30,958 nt of DNA from Symbiodinium natans (GCA_905221605.1 CAJNDS010001165.1:1-30958), one strand, 5' to 3'. Shown: positions 1 to 8,694, counted from the first letter of the stretch. Notes: generated by a model not told the origin, from the sequence alone. Made by a program: numbers and translations.

Positions 1-199
1 ATAGGCAAAACCATACAAAAACAAGCAGAGAGCAACCGAAACACCAGAATCAAGTTTGACATGTCGGGTGTAGTGACTTTTAAGGTTTAGGATGGTTGCC
101 CTGACCCCACAAAAGGAAAACACCTTCAAAATATAGGCAAAACCCATACAAAAACAAGCAGAAAGCGAAAACAACACCAAAAGCAAGTTTGACATGTCG
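1..199. repeat. ~132-bp satellite, block end
   Basis: One and a half monomers of the AT-rich satellite, the tail of a long block that starts before the window. Anchor words GTTTGACATG recur 133 bp apart (gacatg at 58 and 191). The block stops where the sequence changes into module M just after GACATGTCG. Confidence 0.93.
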
Positions 200-543
200 T
201 GAATAATCCTGTTGCTGACAGGATGGCCTCCAAATCGGAGCGAATAGAATCTTCAGCTGTATGTCCGAGGGTTGCCTCCCAGATGCCAAAATCGACGCAT
301 CAGCGTGATTCAGCGTGGCATACACATTTGACAAAGATTGCACAAGTACTGCAAAGGCCTACACGGGCAGGCATTCGAGCAGATCTGTTGTGAGGGAACG
401 GACTGAGGCCGGGACGTGTGCACATTTTTCGCAGAGGTCGAAGCCGCTGTTGCTGCATCGAAATGTGACGGTAAAGACCTTCAGGCAACTGGACTGGCAA
501 GCGATGGGGGCAGATGGTACTTAATGGTAGCGATGTGTCACGA
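200..543. repeat. Module M, first copy of unit 1
   Basis: A 344-bp copy of a moderately GC-rich module found twice per unit. Compared with the usual 349 bp it lacks 5 bp near 299 and has several substitutions. On the plus strand a stretch is open in the frame that reads HGQAFEQICCEGTDWGRG, but a stop lies upstream and I recognise no family. At its right end the frame runs into satellite. Confidence 0.9.
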
Positions 544-853
544 AGAAAGGCGAAAACAACACCAAAATCAAGTTTGACATGTTGGGTGTAGTAACTTTTT
601 AAGGTTTAGGATGGCTGCCCTAACTCCAAAAAGGAAAACACCTTTAAAAACATAGGCAAAACCATACAAAAACAAGCAGAGAGCAACAGAAACACCAAAA
701 TCAAGTTTGACATGTCGGGCGTAATGACTTTTAAGGTTTAGGATGGTGGTTGCACTGACCCCAAAAAAGGAAAACACCTTCAAAATATAGGCAAAACCCA
801 TACAAAAACAAGCAGAAAGCGAAAACAACACCAAAATCAAGTTTGACATGTCG
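544..853. repeat. ~132-bp satellite, short block
   Basis: About 2.3 satellite monomers between two copies of module M; anchors gacatg at 576, 709 and 845. More diverged than the equivalent blocks of the other units (for example CTAACTCC for CTGACCCC near 629, and small insertions near 747). Confidence 0.93.
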
Positions 854-1202
854 TGAATAATCCTGTTGCTGACAGGATGGCCTCCAAATAGGAGCGAATA
901 GAATCTTCAGCTGTATGTCCGAGGGTTGCCTCCCGGATGCCAAAATCGACGGGCAACATCAGCGTGATTCAGCGTGGCATACACATTTGACAAAGATTGC
1001 ACAAGTACTGCAAAGGCCTACACGGGCAGGCATTCGAGCAGATCTGTTGTGAGGGAACGGACTGGGGCCGGGGCGTGTGCACATTTTTCGCAGAGGTCGA
1101 AGCCGCTGTTGCTGCATCGAAATGTGACGGTAAAGACCTTCAGCCAACTGGACTGGCAAGCGATGGGGGCAGATGGTACTCAATGGTAGCGATGTGTCAC
1201 GA
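854..1202. repeat. Module M, second copy of unit 1
   Basis: A 349-bp module, nearly the same as the copy at 200-543 but with the common length. Unlike that copy it continues on the right into single-copy sequence (GATGATGCATCTAG), so the plus-strand frame starting near 997 stays open to 1317. This suggests that this second copy is the original and the first is a duplicate truncated by satellite. Confidence 0.9.
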
Positions 1203-2398
1203 TGATGCATCTAGAAACCAAATGTCATGGCAGAAGCCCGGACGGCTTGCGGGACTTGGCAAAGACTCTTCCCATTGCAACTGGCCTGCGAACATGATCT
1301 GCCAAGCGCATCTTTGAAAGTCGTGGCATGAGAACAGAAAAAGCACCATGGTGTCCGCATCTCTCCAAGTGCGCGACCACTGCGGCATCCACCGGTGAAA
1401 TCGCGACCGCCGCGCACCCAACCGCTGGAAGCTTCTTGGGCAGCTGTCGTGTGGTTTCGGATAAGAACAACAACGTGCACTGTAAGCAAGAGCCAAAGAG
1501 AAACAAGCAACCACATTCGATCAACATCTGGGCGATCAGCATGTTTGGTTGGCTGAGGTCAAGCCTTCAAGGTTCAAGGAGATCGTTACACATGGCACGT
1601 TCCGTGACCACATGCATAGGCGCGCTTGCATTCTGTAGAACGCACAACTTGACGCTGCTGGCCATCTGCCAACTGGCGATAGCTAACGCAGACACAGCAA
1701 AAACATATCTCAAGCAGGGTGGCTTGGACTTAGCTTCGCTAAACCGTTCACAGCTCAGGTCTCTTGACGCTCTTCACCAACAGCATTGTCGCGTGGACGT
1801 TGCGCTTCTTGACGTGGTCCGGCATCTGCGTTTTGCCGTCTGCGCAGTAGCCAGATCAGTGAGTCGTCGTCCAAATCGCCTGCTTTTCGCAGGAGGCGGC
1901 GGCGCTTTCTGACCTAAAGGAAAACTGCTTCGCACACTGTCACACTGCATCAGAGCAGGCTACGCAAAAAGAAGTGCTCTTCTTGAGGATAGCAGCTTCG
2001 TTCTTGAGGGCTTTGCTGGCGCGCTTCAGTTCGTCCTGGCAAAAAAGGCACGTGTATGGGCAGCGTGCGCGCATAGGACAGAAAAGTCTCTTGGCACCTT
2101 CAGCTCTTGCCGCTGCCTTTTGAGATCTCGTACAACATCGCCAGCAGCAGCTTCGGCACTCATGGCTGCAGCAACTACCGTGGCGCATGCACACGTCTCT
2201 CTTTCCACCCACTTGAGGACACACGAAGCAAAGCACGCGTTCCCGCTCAGAAACATTGCACACGCTGGGCCCTACTTCCAGCACCAAGAACGCATGGTCC
2301 TTTCCACCATGTTGCACCTTCCCCAAGCAGTATCACACATCCCGCTTGTCGGACGTTGGAGCTTCAAGCATTGAGCGCTTCCGGTCCCACGGCGAGCT
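1203..2398. other. Stretch without recognised gene (unit 1)
   Basis: About 1.2 kb between module M and the 3' end of the transposase remnant. The longest ATG frame is plus 1328-1912 (194 aa), rich in Arg, Ser and Ala with no motif I know. On the minus strand, 2326-1940 is a 128-aa frame with about 17 cysteines and pairs such as CFVC and CVAC, but it opens with TTG and not ATG. Neither has enough support to be called a gene. Possible untranslated or decayed transposon sequence. Confidence 0.5.
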
Positions 2399-4118
2399 TT
2401 ACTCTTTAAACAAAAGGTCATACGCATAGCCCATGGCGCGATTTCGCGGCCATATGCATTGGCTTGCTTCTTTCGAAGGTGGAGAACGACCCGCTGCTTG
2501 AGGGTCTATTTCAAAAGCTTGCAGCTTCTTGGACAGACAAGGCAGAGCTTCGCCCAGACACCCTGTCAAACTAAAGGATTTGCGCCACGATCTGCGGGAC
2601 CAAAAGTCTCATGAGCAAACGTACCCAGTCCAACTTGCTGACTTGTCCGTCACCAAGCTGTCGTAAGATTTGGTACTCCGTTCGGAGCCACCACTTGAAA
2701 GAGAAGAAGCCGCGCACGTCGAGCGGCTGCAGCAGGAATGTTGCGCCGGCCGGCACGAAATTCAATTTGATGTCAACCTCGCACGCCCGTAGAAAGACTT
2801 CTTTGGAAAGGTGGCATGGAGCCACATCGAGGGTGAGAACCGGTTCCAGCAACCATCTCCAACCGTCCAACGCTAGCGAAATCAGGTCCAGCATTGCCAA
2901 AAGCAGTGATGTGGAGTTCCATGAGGAGACTGTTCGCCAGACATGTGTCCCCGGGCGGCATTCTGCGGCCACTGTCTGCATCAAGCCCAGTGTAAACACG
3001 GACTTATTCCCGATGACGAAATGTGGCAAGCTCTGCTGAAGCTCGTCGTTGTCTGATATCACTGCCACATAGCTCACAAATGTCCGCAAGTCACCCTTGC
3101 GAACCGGCAGACGTGGGCCCTCCACGTCTGCTCCCCAGTGGCGGCGTTGGACCACCAATCCACAAAGAGGGTGCGGCGTCAGAGCTACAGATGTCTCATC
3201 AAGGTTGAGATGCAAAAGACGTCGGGGTGCACTTGCATGTCGAAGGAAGCTGAGCGATTGGAAGAACACCGCCACCTCTGCCCGGACACAAATTCAGATT
3301 TGGGCCCCCCATTTTTTGGGCCAGAAAGCGGTCCCGTTTTTGGTACTGGGCCGATTTGCAACTCCAAATATGATGCTTGCTTGTGACCCCAAAAAAGGCT
3401 CCTCAATCTATGCAAAAAGTCTTAACTTCAGAAGAAAATGCACCCAAGCCTTCTGGGGCAAGCGCGCAGGCTCCACAGCCACACGCACTGGCACGGTTCC
3501 TCTACTCACATCCCAACGTTTACACCATCGCTGCAACCACTTCCGGCCGCCACGGTTTGTGGCAGCCCGGCAGCCAGCATGATCACCCAATCTTCGTCGA
3601 AACTCGAAGAGGGCCGCCTCCGAGGTCGGAGCCGAGTGACAACGAAAGTTCTGCTGCCGAACCCAGCGAAAAAGGTTGGCCTCTGCCAAGAAAACGTGAG
3701 CTTCTCGAGAAGCATGTTTTTGGGCCGCCGTCTGCGGATCTGTACAGGCATGAACATCAGAAGCCGCAGCTTCCCGGTAAAGATTCTGGACAAACGTAAT
3801 GCTTGGCAGCGTGTCGTCAGACGCTGCACGCCTCTGTAGTTGTCGGGCGTGCTGCATGGCCACTATTGCATTGTGACCGCTGAGAACATAGGTACACAAG
3901 ACCTGATGCCGCTGCTTTGGGGAAAGTCCGCACGGCCAACTCACTCTGTGGGCTTTTCGGGCTGCCCTGACAAGCGGCCGCTGTCCTTCTCGCAAGCGCT
4001 GTTGCAGCTCGCGGCAGGTCCGCTTCAGAGAACACAAGCGACAGGTAGCTGCTTGGCAACGGCACTCCATGGTACAGAGCACTTCAGCACCGCAAAGCAC
4101 TTCCTTTTGGAGGCTCAT
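2399..4118 (-). pseudogene. pogo/Tigger-like DDE transposase, frameshifted copy
   Basis: Same gene as the open copy at 9891-11621. The first exon (4118 to 3444) is intact, starting at an ATG 15 codons after an in-frame TGA. The second exon keeps the three acidic residues of the catalytic core (in LDETS, LDVAPCH and LLQPLD). An 11-bp deletion near 2606 then removes the sequence after WVRLLMR and shifts the frame, giving a stop at 2571 and a catalytic-exon protein of 234 instead of 295 residues. The remaining sequence down to about 2399 matches the lost C-terminus. The catalytic core is before the break, so some activity cannot be ruled out. At 3168 this copy shares with unit 4 a base that differs in units 2 and 3 (synonymous GGA/GGC). 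Confidence 0.78.
3276..3443 (-). other. Probable intron of transposase (unit 1)
   Basis: 168 bp that separate the helix-turn-helix frame from the catalytic frame. Read on the minus strand it starts GTGCAT and ends GGGCAGAG. Removal joins codon TGG (Trp 225) to GTG in phase and gives one continuous transposase. It contains in-frame stops in both adjoining frames. A nearby AG two bases earlier or a GC donor are alternatives. It holds a piece resembling the satellite (plus strand 3371-3398). Confidence 0.45.
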
Positions 4119-4765
4119 GCGCAGGCAAACTGCGGAAGTGCGAAAACGTCAGACGAGGCTTGGAGATGTAACTCTTGCAAGATTTCGTCGACAGTCTGCC
4201 TGCACCACTACCAACTACGTCGCTGACTCCTGACGCTAAGAACTTGGCCAGACATGCACACGACAAGCTGTGACGAACGACAGTCAAATACGGTCGATTC
4301 AATCTCGGCAAGGGCAACACAATGGCCCTCTATCCTTACGTCATGGTCGATGTGCGAACCAACAACGACTTGGCAATACAGCAGCGGTAACCCGCAACAT
4401 ACTTGGAAATACCTGGCTTTCCTGCACCCCAAACTGGGGCCGCTGGTAAGGCACCGTGGAACAACAACAGTTGAGATCTGGCCAACCACCATCTTGCCGC
4501 CGGCCTTAAGATGACAGAGTCCCCCTCCAGAGACCTCCCTTACCAGTTTGGGCAAGTGCCCACCCTTCAACAGCGGAAATCTGGCCAAACGCCGTCTTGC
4601 AGCGACTTGGCACGACCTTCTGCGTCGGTGCAAAAGGAACGTCAAAGTAACCTGGACCTGACTTGGAGCTGGAACACCCCCAGGGTAACCCGCACATGAG
4701 CGTCCCGACGCCGAGCGGACAGCCTGTGCGCCGGTGAAAGCTTCCCAAGGCGCAGCATCATCGGC

Positions 4766-4890
4766 AAAAAAAGGGGGAGGGGTGCACGAGCAAGATGAAC
4801 ACCGTCCTGAGCCACGGCGGATAGGAGCAAAAAAAGGGGAGAGGGGTTTGAGCAATGGTGAGCATCAGCAAACAAAAAGGAGGGGCGTCA
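4766..4890. repeat. G-rich short repeats, cluster 1 (unit 1)
   Basis: Degenerate ~45-60 bp repeats built from GAGCAA, GAGCA and an A-run followed by a G-run (AAAAAAAGGGGGAGGGG, AAAAAAAGGGGAGAGGGG, AAAAAGGAGGGG). The same family recurs at 6236-6366. Confidence 0.65.
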
Positions 4891-5493
4891 GGTACTTGCA
4901 GGCAAAGCCGCTTCCCCTAGCCCCTTGAGCCCTAAAGTCTTCTTCTGGTGTCTTCTTCTGGGGGACAACCGGGCAGTGGAAAGATGAACACTCTTGCACG
5001 CAACAGGCTGTCTGTGACACTGTGCTAGGTGTGCCAGAAGCGGCGTGAAGCCAACTGGACGCGTAAAAGCCAGACAGCTATCGAGCTTGCAACATGCCTT
5101 TTTCGAGACGATGGTGCTCAAGCCTGTGCACGTTTGAACGCAACAGCTGGCATCTGTCAGAAGCATGGAAGCTGCCCGCGTACTGTCAACCACAAACCAC
5201 TGGAACATGTGTACAATTGGCATGCGCCTTCACAGCAATCTGATGTACTCAGGCTTATGGAAGACATAGCTGACAGCTTCGGAAGAAAGGATGCAGGACA
5301 TGTGAACGATGCACAGGACGGAGAGCAACAAGTCTGGAAATCCAAGGTTGTCGCCTGCCTGTTGCCTGGATTTGGCGTGCACCCGATGGCAAGCAGCAGT
5401 TTTCCTGTCGCACATCAGTTGAGCCCGACTTGGCTGGGCATGACAAGCCAGAGCATGCGGGCATTCGCAGGCCTCAGCACACGCGCGGCCGCG

Positions 5494-5528
5494 GCCCGCC
5501 CTCCCGCCCAAGCCCCCTCCCACCGCCC
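5494..5528 (-). other. G-quadruplex motif (unit 1)
   Basis: On the minus strand seven runs of three or more G are separated by loops of one to four bases within 35 bp. It lies about 1.4 kb upstream of the transposase start, on the coding strand of that gene. A role in transcription or replication is possible but not shown. Confidence 0.7.
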
Positions 5529-6000
5529 TACATGCTTGAAAAAAAGCGGGCGCGGTTCAAAGCAAGCTCAATAATCAGAAAACATGTCAAAAATCATGCA
5601 ACTCCAAACAAGCGAAAAACACAACAAAACACTGCAACTGTTGGTGATATCTAGGTAGTTTGACATGCCCGAGCCGTTCAGAACGAAGGACAACACTTCC
5701 AAAACATTGTTGCATGTGGAAAAAGCCTTTGTCTGCTCCAACTTGAAAGGAAAAACAGTTATTTGTATTTTTCAATCGGTTCTTGAGCCAGAGCTGCCTC
5801 CTGGCGTCCATTTCTGCCCCCAAAAGCGGCTTGCCCAAAGATGGTTGCCGAGTCTTCCCCTATCATTGGCTCACTGTCCAAGCCTGCGAAACGCTGCGCA
5901 GGAACGTGACAGGACCCAATGTCTACCTTCTCTCATTGCAGAAACCATTACCGCAGGACCGCACAGGACAAGCCACGTACGAGAACTGCAAGATGACACG

Positions 6001-6068
6001 CGTGGTCCTGCAAAACCGTTGTGGGACAATAGAATTATTAGTCCAAAAAACGGATTTGCAGGACCACG
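6001..6068. other. Near-perfect 68-nt hairpin (unit 1)
   Basis: Arms 6001-6020 and 6049-6068 pair at 19 of 20 positions. A further inner stem pairs 6024-6031 with 6036-6044, with one bulged A, closing on a 4-base loop GAAT. The shape resembles a small-RNA precursor or a tiny palindromic mobile element. Confidence 0.8.
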
Positions 6069-6235
6069 GGTTTTCGAGGCCTGCTTTCCCGGAACGTTTC
6101 GCGGGGCCGCGTGCCCAGAGCAAGCTTCTAGTGGTCTCCAGGTCTTTGGCCACGAGGTGGTAGGAGACGAAGGAACGTCCACAATGGGACTGGCTGCCCC
6201 GGAACTCCAAGGGAACATCCCTGGGCTGGGTTGTT

Positions 6236-6366
6236 CGTGGGGTGTGAGCAAAATGAGCACCAGGGATGCAGCATGAGCATGACAAAGGGGGGCGTTTGAG
6301 CAAAACGAGCACCAGGGATATGAGCATGACAAAGGGGGGGGGGGCGTCTGAGCAAAACGAACAACA
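6236..6366. repeat. G-rich short repeats, cluster 2 (unit 1)
   Basis: Two to three ~50-bp repeats with the words GAGCAAAAYGAGCACCAGGG and GAGCATGACAAAGG followed by a G-run. The second run has 11 G and is followed by CGTCTGAGC. Confidence 0.75.
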
Positions 6367-6452
6367 TGTATTTCATGTACCTGTTTCTGTACACGTCACG
6401 TGCAGAGACGCGCAAAGCACAAGCATTGCGGCGCCATTATGCAGTGGTTTTG

Positions 6453-6961
6453 CCTCAACCCAAGAACTTGGCCGAAGCATGCCCATGTTTGTCTCACATC
6501 CTTGAGCGGCACTTCGCACGTGTGAGGAACATGGAGAAAGGAGAGATTGTGTGAGAGCGATAGAAAATGCGCCCTGTCCGAACTGCCAGCATGCGTCCCC
6601 CCCCGTAGCTATGCTTCTGCTCACCGTCTACACGTCCTTACCTTCAAAAACTTAGGCCCAAGTATGCACATGTTTGTCTCACATCCGTCAGCGGCACTTC
6701 ACAAACATTGACAAACGAGAGCTTGTGTGAAAGAGAAAGGGAGAGCTAGACAGAATGCGCCCTCTCCGACGTGGCCAAAATGCCCTTACCGTCGCTATGC
6801 TTCTGCTCACCGTCTCCACGTCCTTACCTTCAAAAACTTAGGCGCATGCCCAAGCATGTCCATGTTTATCCCACATCCTTGAGCGGCACTTAAGCGCGCG
6901 AGATTGTGTGAGAAAACGAGAGCGTGAGAGAGTGTGAAAGAAACTGTGCCCTGCTCTGTAG
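6453..6961. repeat. Three ~185-bp degenerate repeats (unit 1)
   Basis: Units at about 6453-6640, 6641-6826 and 6827-6961 (last one short). Shared words in the same order: CATGTTTGTCTCACATCC (6484, 6669; one variant at 6861), CGGCACTT, GTGTGA, GCCCT, CTATGCTTCTGCTCACCGTC and CCTTCAAAAACTTAGG. Divergence is much greater than between the 7.5-kb units, so this triplication is older than the large array. No gene is seen. Confidence 0.85.
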
Positions 6962-7691
6962 GACCAAAAAGCGAAAACACCCTCCAAAATATAATCAAAA
7001 CCATACAAAAACAATCAAGTTTGACATGTCGGGCGTAGTGACTTTTAGGGTTTAGGATGGTTGCCCTGACCCCACAAAAGGAAAACACCTTCAAAATATA
7101 GGCAAAACCCATACAAAAACAAGCAGAGAGCAAAAAAACACCAAAATCAAGTTTGACATGTTGGGTGTAGTAACTTTTAAGGTTTAGGATGGTTGCCCTG
7201 ACCCCAAAAAGGAGAACACCTTTAAAAACATAGGCAAAACCATACAAAAACAAGCAGAGAGCAACAGAAACACCAAAATCAAGTTTGACATGTCGGGTGT
7301 AGTGACTTTTAAGGTTTAGGATGGTTGCCCTGACCCCACAAAAGGAAAACACCTTCAAAATATAGGCAAAACCCATACAAAAACAAGCAGAGAGCAAAAA
7401 AACACCAAAATCAAGTTTGACATGTTGGGTGTAGTAACTTTTAAGGTTTAGGATGGTTGCCCTGACCCCAAAAAGGAAAACACCTTTAAAACATAGGCAA
7501 AACCATACAAAAACAAGCAGAGAGCAACCGAAACACCAAAATCAAGTTTGACATGTCGGGTGTAGTGACTTTTAAGGTTTAGGATGGTTGCCCTGACCCC
7601 ACAAAAGGAAAACACCTTCAAAATATAGGCAAAACCCATACAAAAACAAGCAGAAAGCGAAAACAACACCAAAAGCAAGTTTGACATGTCG
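6962..7691. repeat. ~132-bp satellite, long block (unit 1/2)
   Basis: About 5.4 monomers, with gacatg anchors at 7023, 7155, 7287, 7419, 7550 and 7683, so spacing is 131-133 bp. Type I (TGTCGGG, GTGACT) and type II (TGTTGGG, GTAACT) alternate, making a ~264-bp higher-order dimer; the last two anchors are both type I-like. The first monomer lacks ~27 bp and carries TTTAGGGTTTAGG. On the minus strand each monomer is open for 44 codons, giving a hydrophobic repeat protein on paper. The mixed 131/132/133-bp lengths break that frame. Confidence 0.95.
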
Positions 7692-8040
7692 TGAATAATC
7701 CTGTTGCTGACAGGATGGCCTCCAAATCGGAGCGAATAGAATCTTCAGCTGTATGTCCGAGGGTTGCCTCCCGGATGCCAAAATCGACGGGCAACATCAG
7801 CGTGATTCAGCGTGGCATACACATTTGACAAAGATTGCACAAGTACTGCAAAGGCCTACACGGGCAGGCATTCGAGCAGATCTGTTGTGAGGGAACGGAC
7901 TGGGGCCGGGGCGTGTGCACATTTTTCGCAGAGGTCGAAGCCGCTGTTGCTGCATCGAAATGTGACGGTAAAGACCTTCAGCCAACTGGACTGGCAAGCG
8001 ATGGGGGCAGATGGTACTCAATGGTAGCGATGTGTCACGA
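7692..8040. repeat. Module M, first copy of unit 2
   Basis: 349 bp, complete, followed directly by satellite. Same content as the copy at 8346-8694. Confidence 0.92.
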
Positions 8041-8345
8041 AGAAAGCGAAAACAACACCAAAATCAAGTTTGACATGTTGGGTGTAGTAACTTTTAAGGT
8101 TTAGGATGGCTGCCCTGACCCCAAAAAGGAAAACACCTTTAAAAACATAGGCAAAACCATACAAAAACAAGCAGAGAGCAACAGAAACACCAAAATCAAG
8201 TTTGACATGTCGGGCGTAGTGACTTTTAAGGTTTAGGATGGTTGCCCTGACCCCAAAAAAGGAAAACACCTTCAAAATATAGGCAAAACCCATACAAAAA
8301 CAAGCAGATAGCGAAAACAACACCAAAATCAAGTTTGACATGTCG
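8041..8345. repeat. ~132-bp satellite, short block (unit 2)
   Basis: About 2.3 monomers between the two modules M of unit 2. It begins GAAAGCGAAAACAAC, the same words that precede module M at the end of the long block. This suggests that module plus satellite were duplicated together. Confidence 0.94.
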
Positions 8346-8694
8346 TGAATAATCCTGTTGCTGACAGGATGGCCTCCAAATCGGAGCGAATAGAATCTTC
8401 AGCTGTATGTCCGAGGGTTGCCTCCCGGATGCCAAAATCGACGGGCAACATCAGCGTGATTCAGCGTGGCATACACATTTGACAAAGATTGCACAAGTAC
8501 TGCAAAGGCCTACACGGGCAGGCATTCGAGCAGATCTGTTGTGAGGGAACGGACTGGGGCCGGGGCGTGTGCACATTTTTCGCAGAGGTCGAAGCCGCTG
8601 TTGCTGCATCGAAATGTGACGGTAAAGACCTTCAGCCAACTGGACTGGCAAGCGATGGGGGCAGATGGTACTCAATGGTAGCGATGTGTCACGA
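8346..8694. repeat. Module M, second copy of unit 2
   Basis: 349 bp, continuing into single-copy sequence at 8695. The plus-strand frame 8489-8809 (106 aa) crosses that junction without a stop; no family recognised. Confidence 0.92.

Larger units (their letters stand above)
4119..6235. other. Stretch without recognised gene (unit 1)
   Basis: About 2.1 kb upstream of the transposase. Open frames: minus 4855-4208 (215 aa, TTG start), plus 5029-5574 (181 aa, GTG start right after a stop) and plus 5665-6276 (203 aa, ATG). No family is recognised in any of them, and the last spans a long hairpin, which argues against coding. Degenerate internal repeats occur at 4386-4694: GGTAACCCGCA twice, and a ~38-bp segment around ATCTGGCCAA twice. 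A satellite-like scrap lies at 5597-5667. The G-quadruplex motif and hairpin are listed separately. Confidence 0.5.
1..7492. repeat. 7.5-kb tandem unit 1
   Basis: First full unit of the head-to-tail array, 7492 bp. The same order of satellite, module M, satellite, module M, transposase, hairpin and 185-bp repeats recurs in the next three units. It is 11 bp shorter than unit 2, mostly because of a deletion near 2606 inside the transposase. A 5-bp deletion in the first module M is offset by small insertions. Its first ~900 bp differ from unit 2 at a dozen or so places, whereas the stretch from about 3.2 kb to its end looks identical to unit 2. The unit border is arbitrary, set where the window starts. 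Confidence 0.97.

Noticed and set aside
1328-1912. 194-aa ATG frame as a gene
   Set aside because: Composition is low in structure and no motif is recognised; overlapping frames on the minus strand are about as long. Left inside the unassigned stretch.
2423-2460. Palindrome CATGGCGCGATTTCGCGGCC as a regulatory site
   Set aside because: Short and imperfect, and it lies in the coding sequence of the transposase C-terminus (10 bp scale), so no separate role is supported.
1203-6235. Terminal inverted repeats and target-site duplication of the transposon
   Set aside because: I compared the flanks of the transposase by eye and found no convincing inverted pair. The ends may be lost or too short to see without a computation.
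5665-6276. 203-aa ATG frame as a gene
   Set aside because: No recognisable family; it runs through the 68-nt palindrome and into the G-rich short repeats, and other frames in the region are equally open.
6604-6626. Relic of the dinoflagellate spliced leader
   Set aside because: CCGTAGCTAT followed later by GCTCA recalls the leader, but the middle differs and is two bases longer, and the match lies inside a diverged 185-bp repeat. Most likely chance.
6962-8345. CRISPR array
   Set aside because: Monomers are ~132 bp and contiguous with no unique spacers, and no cas genes are present.
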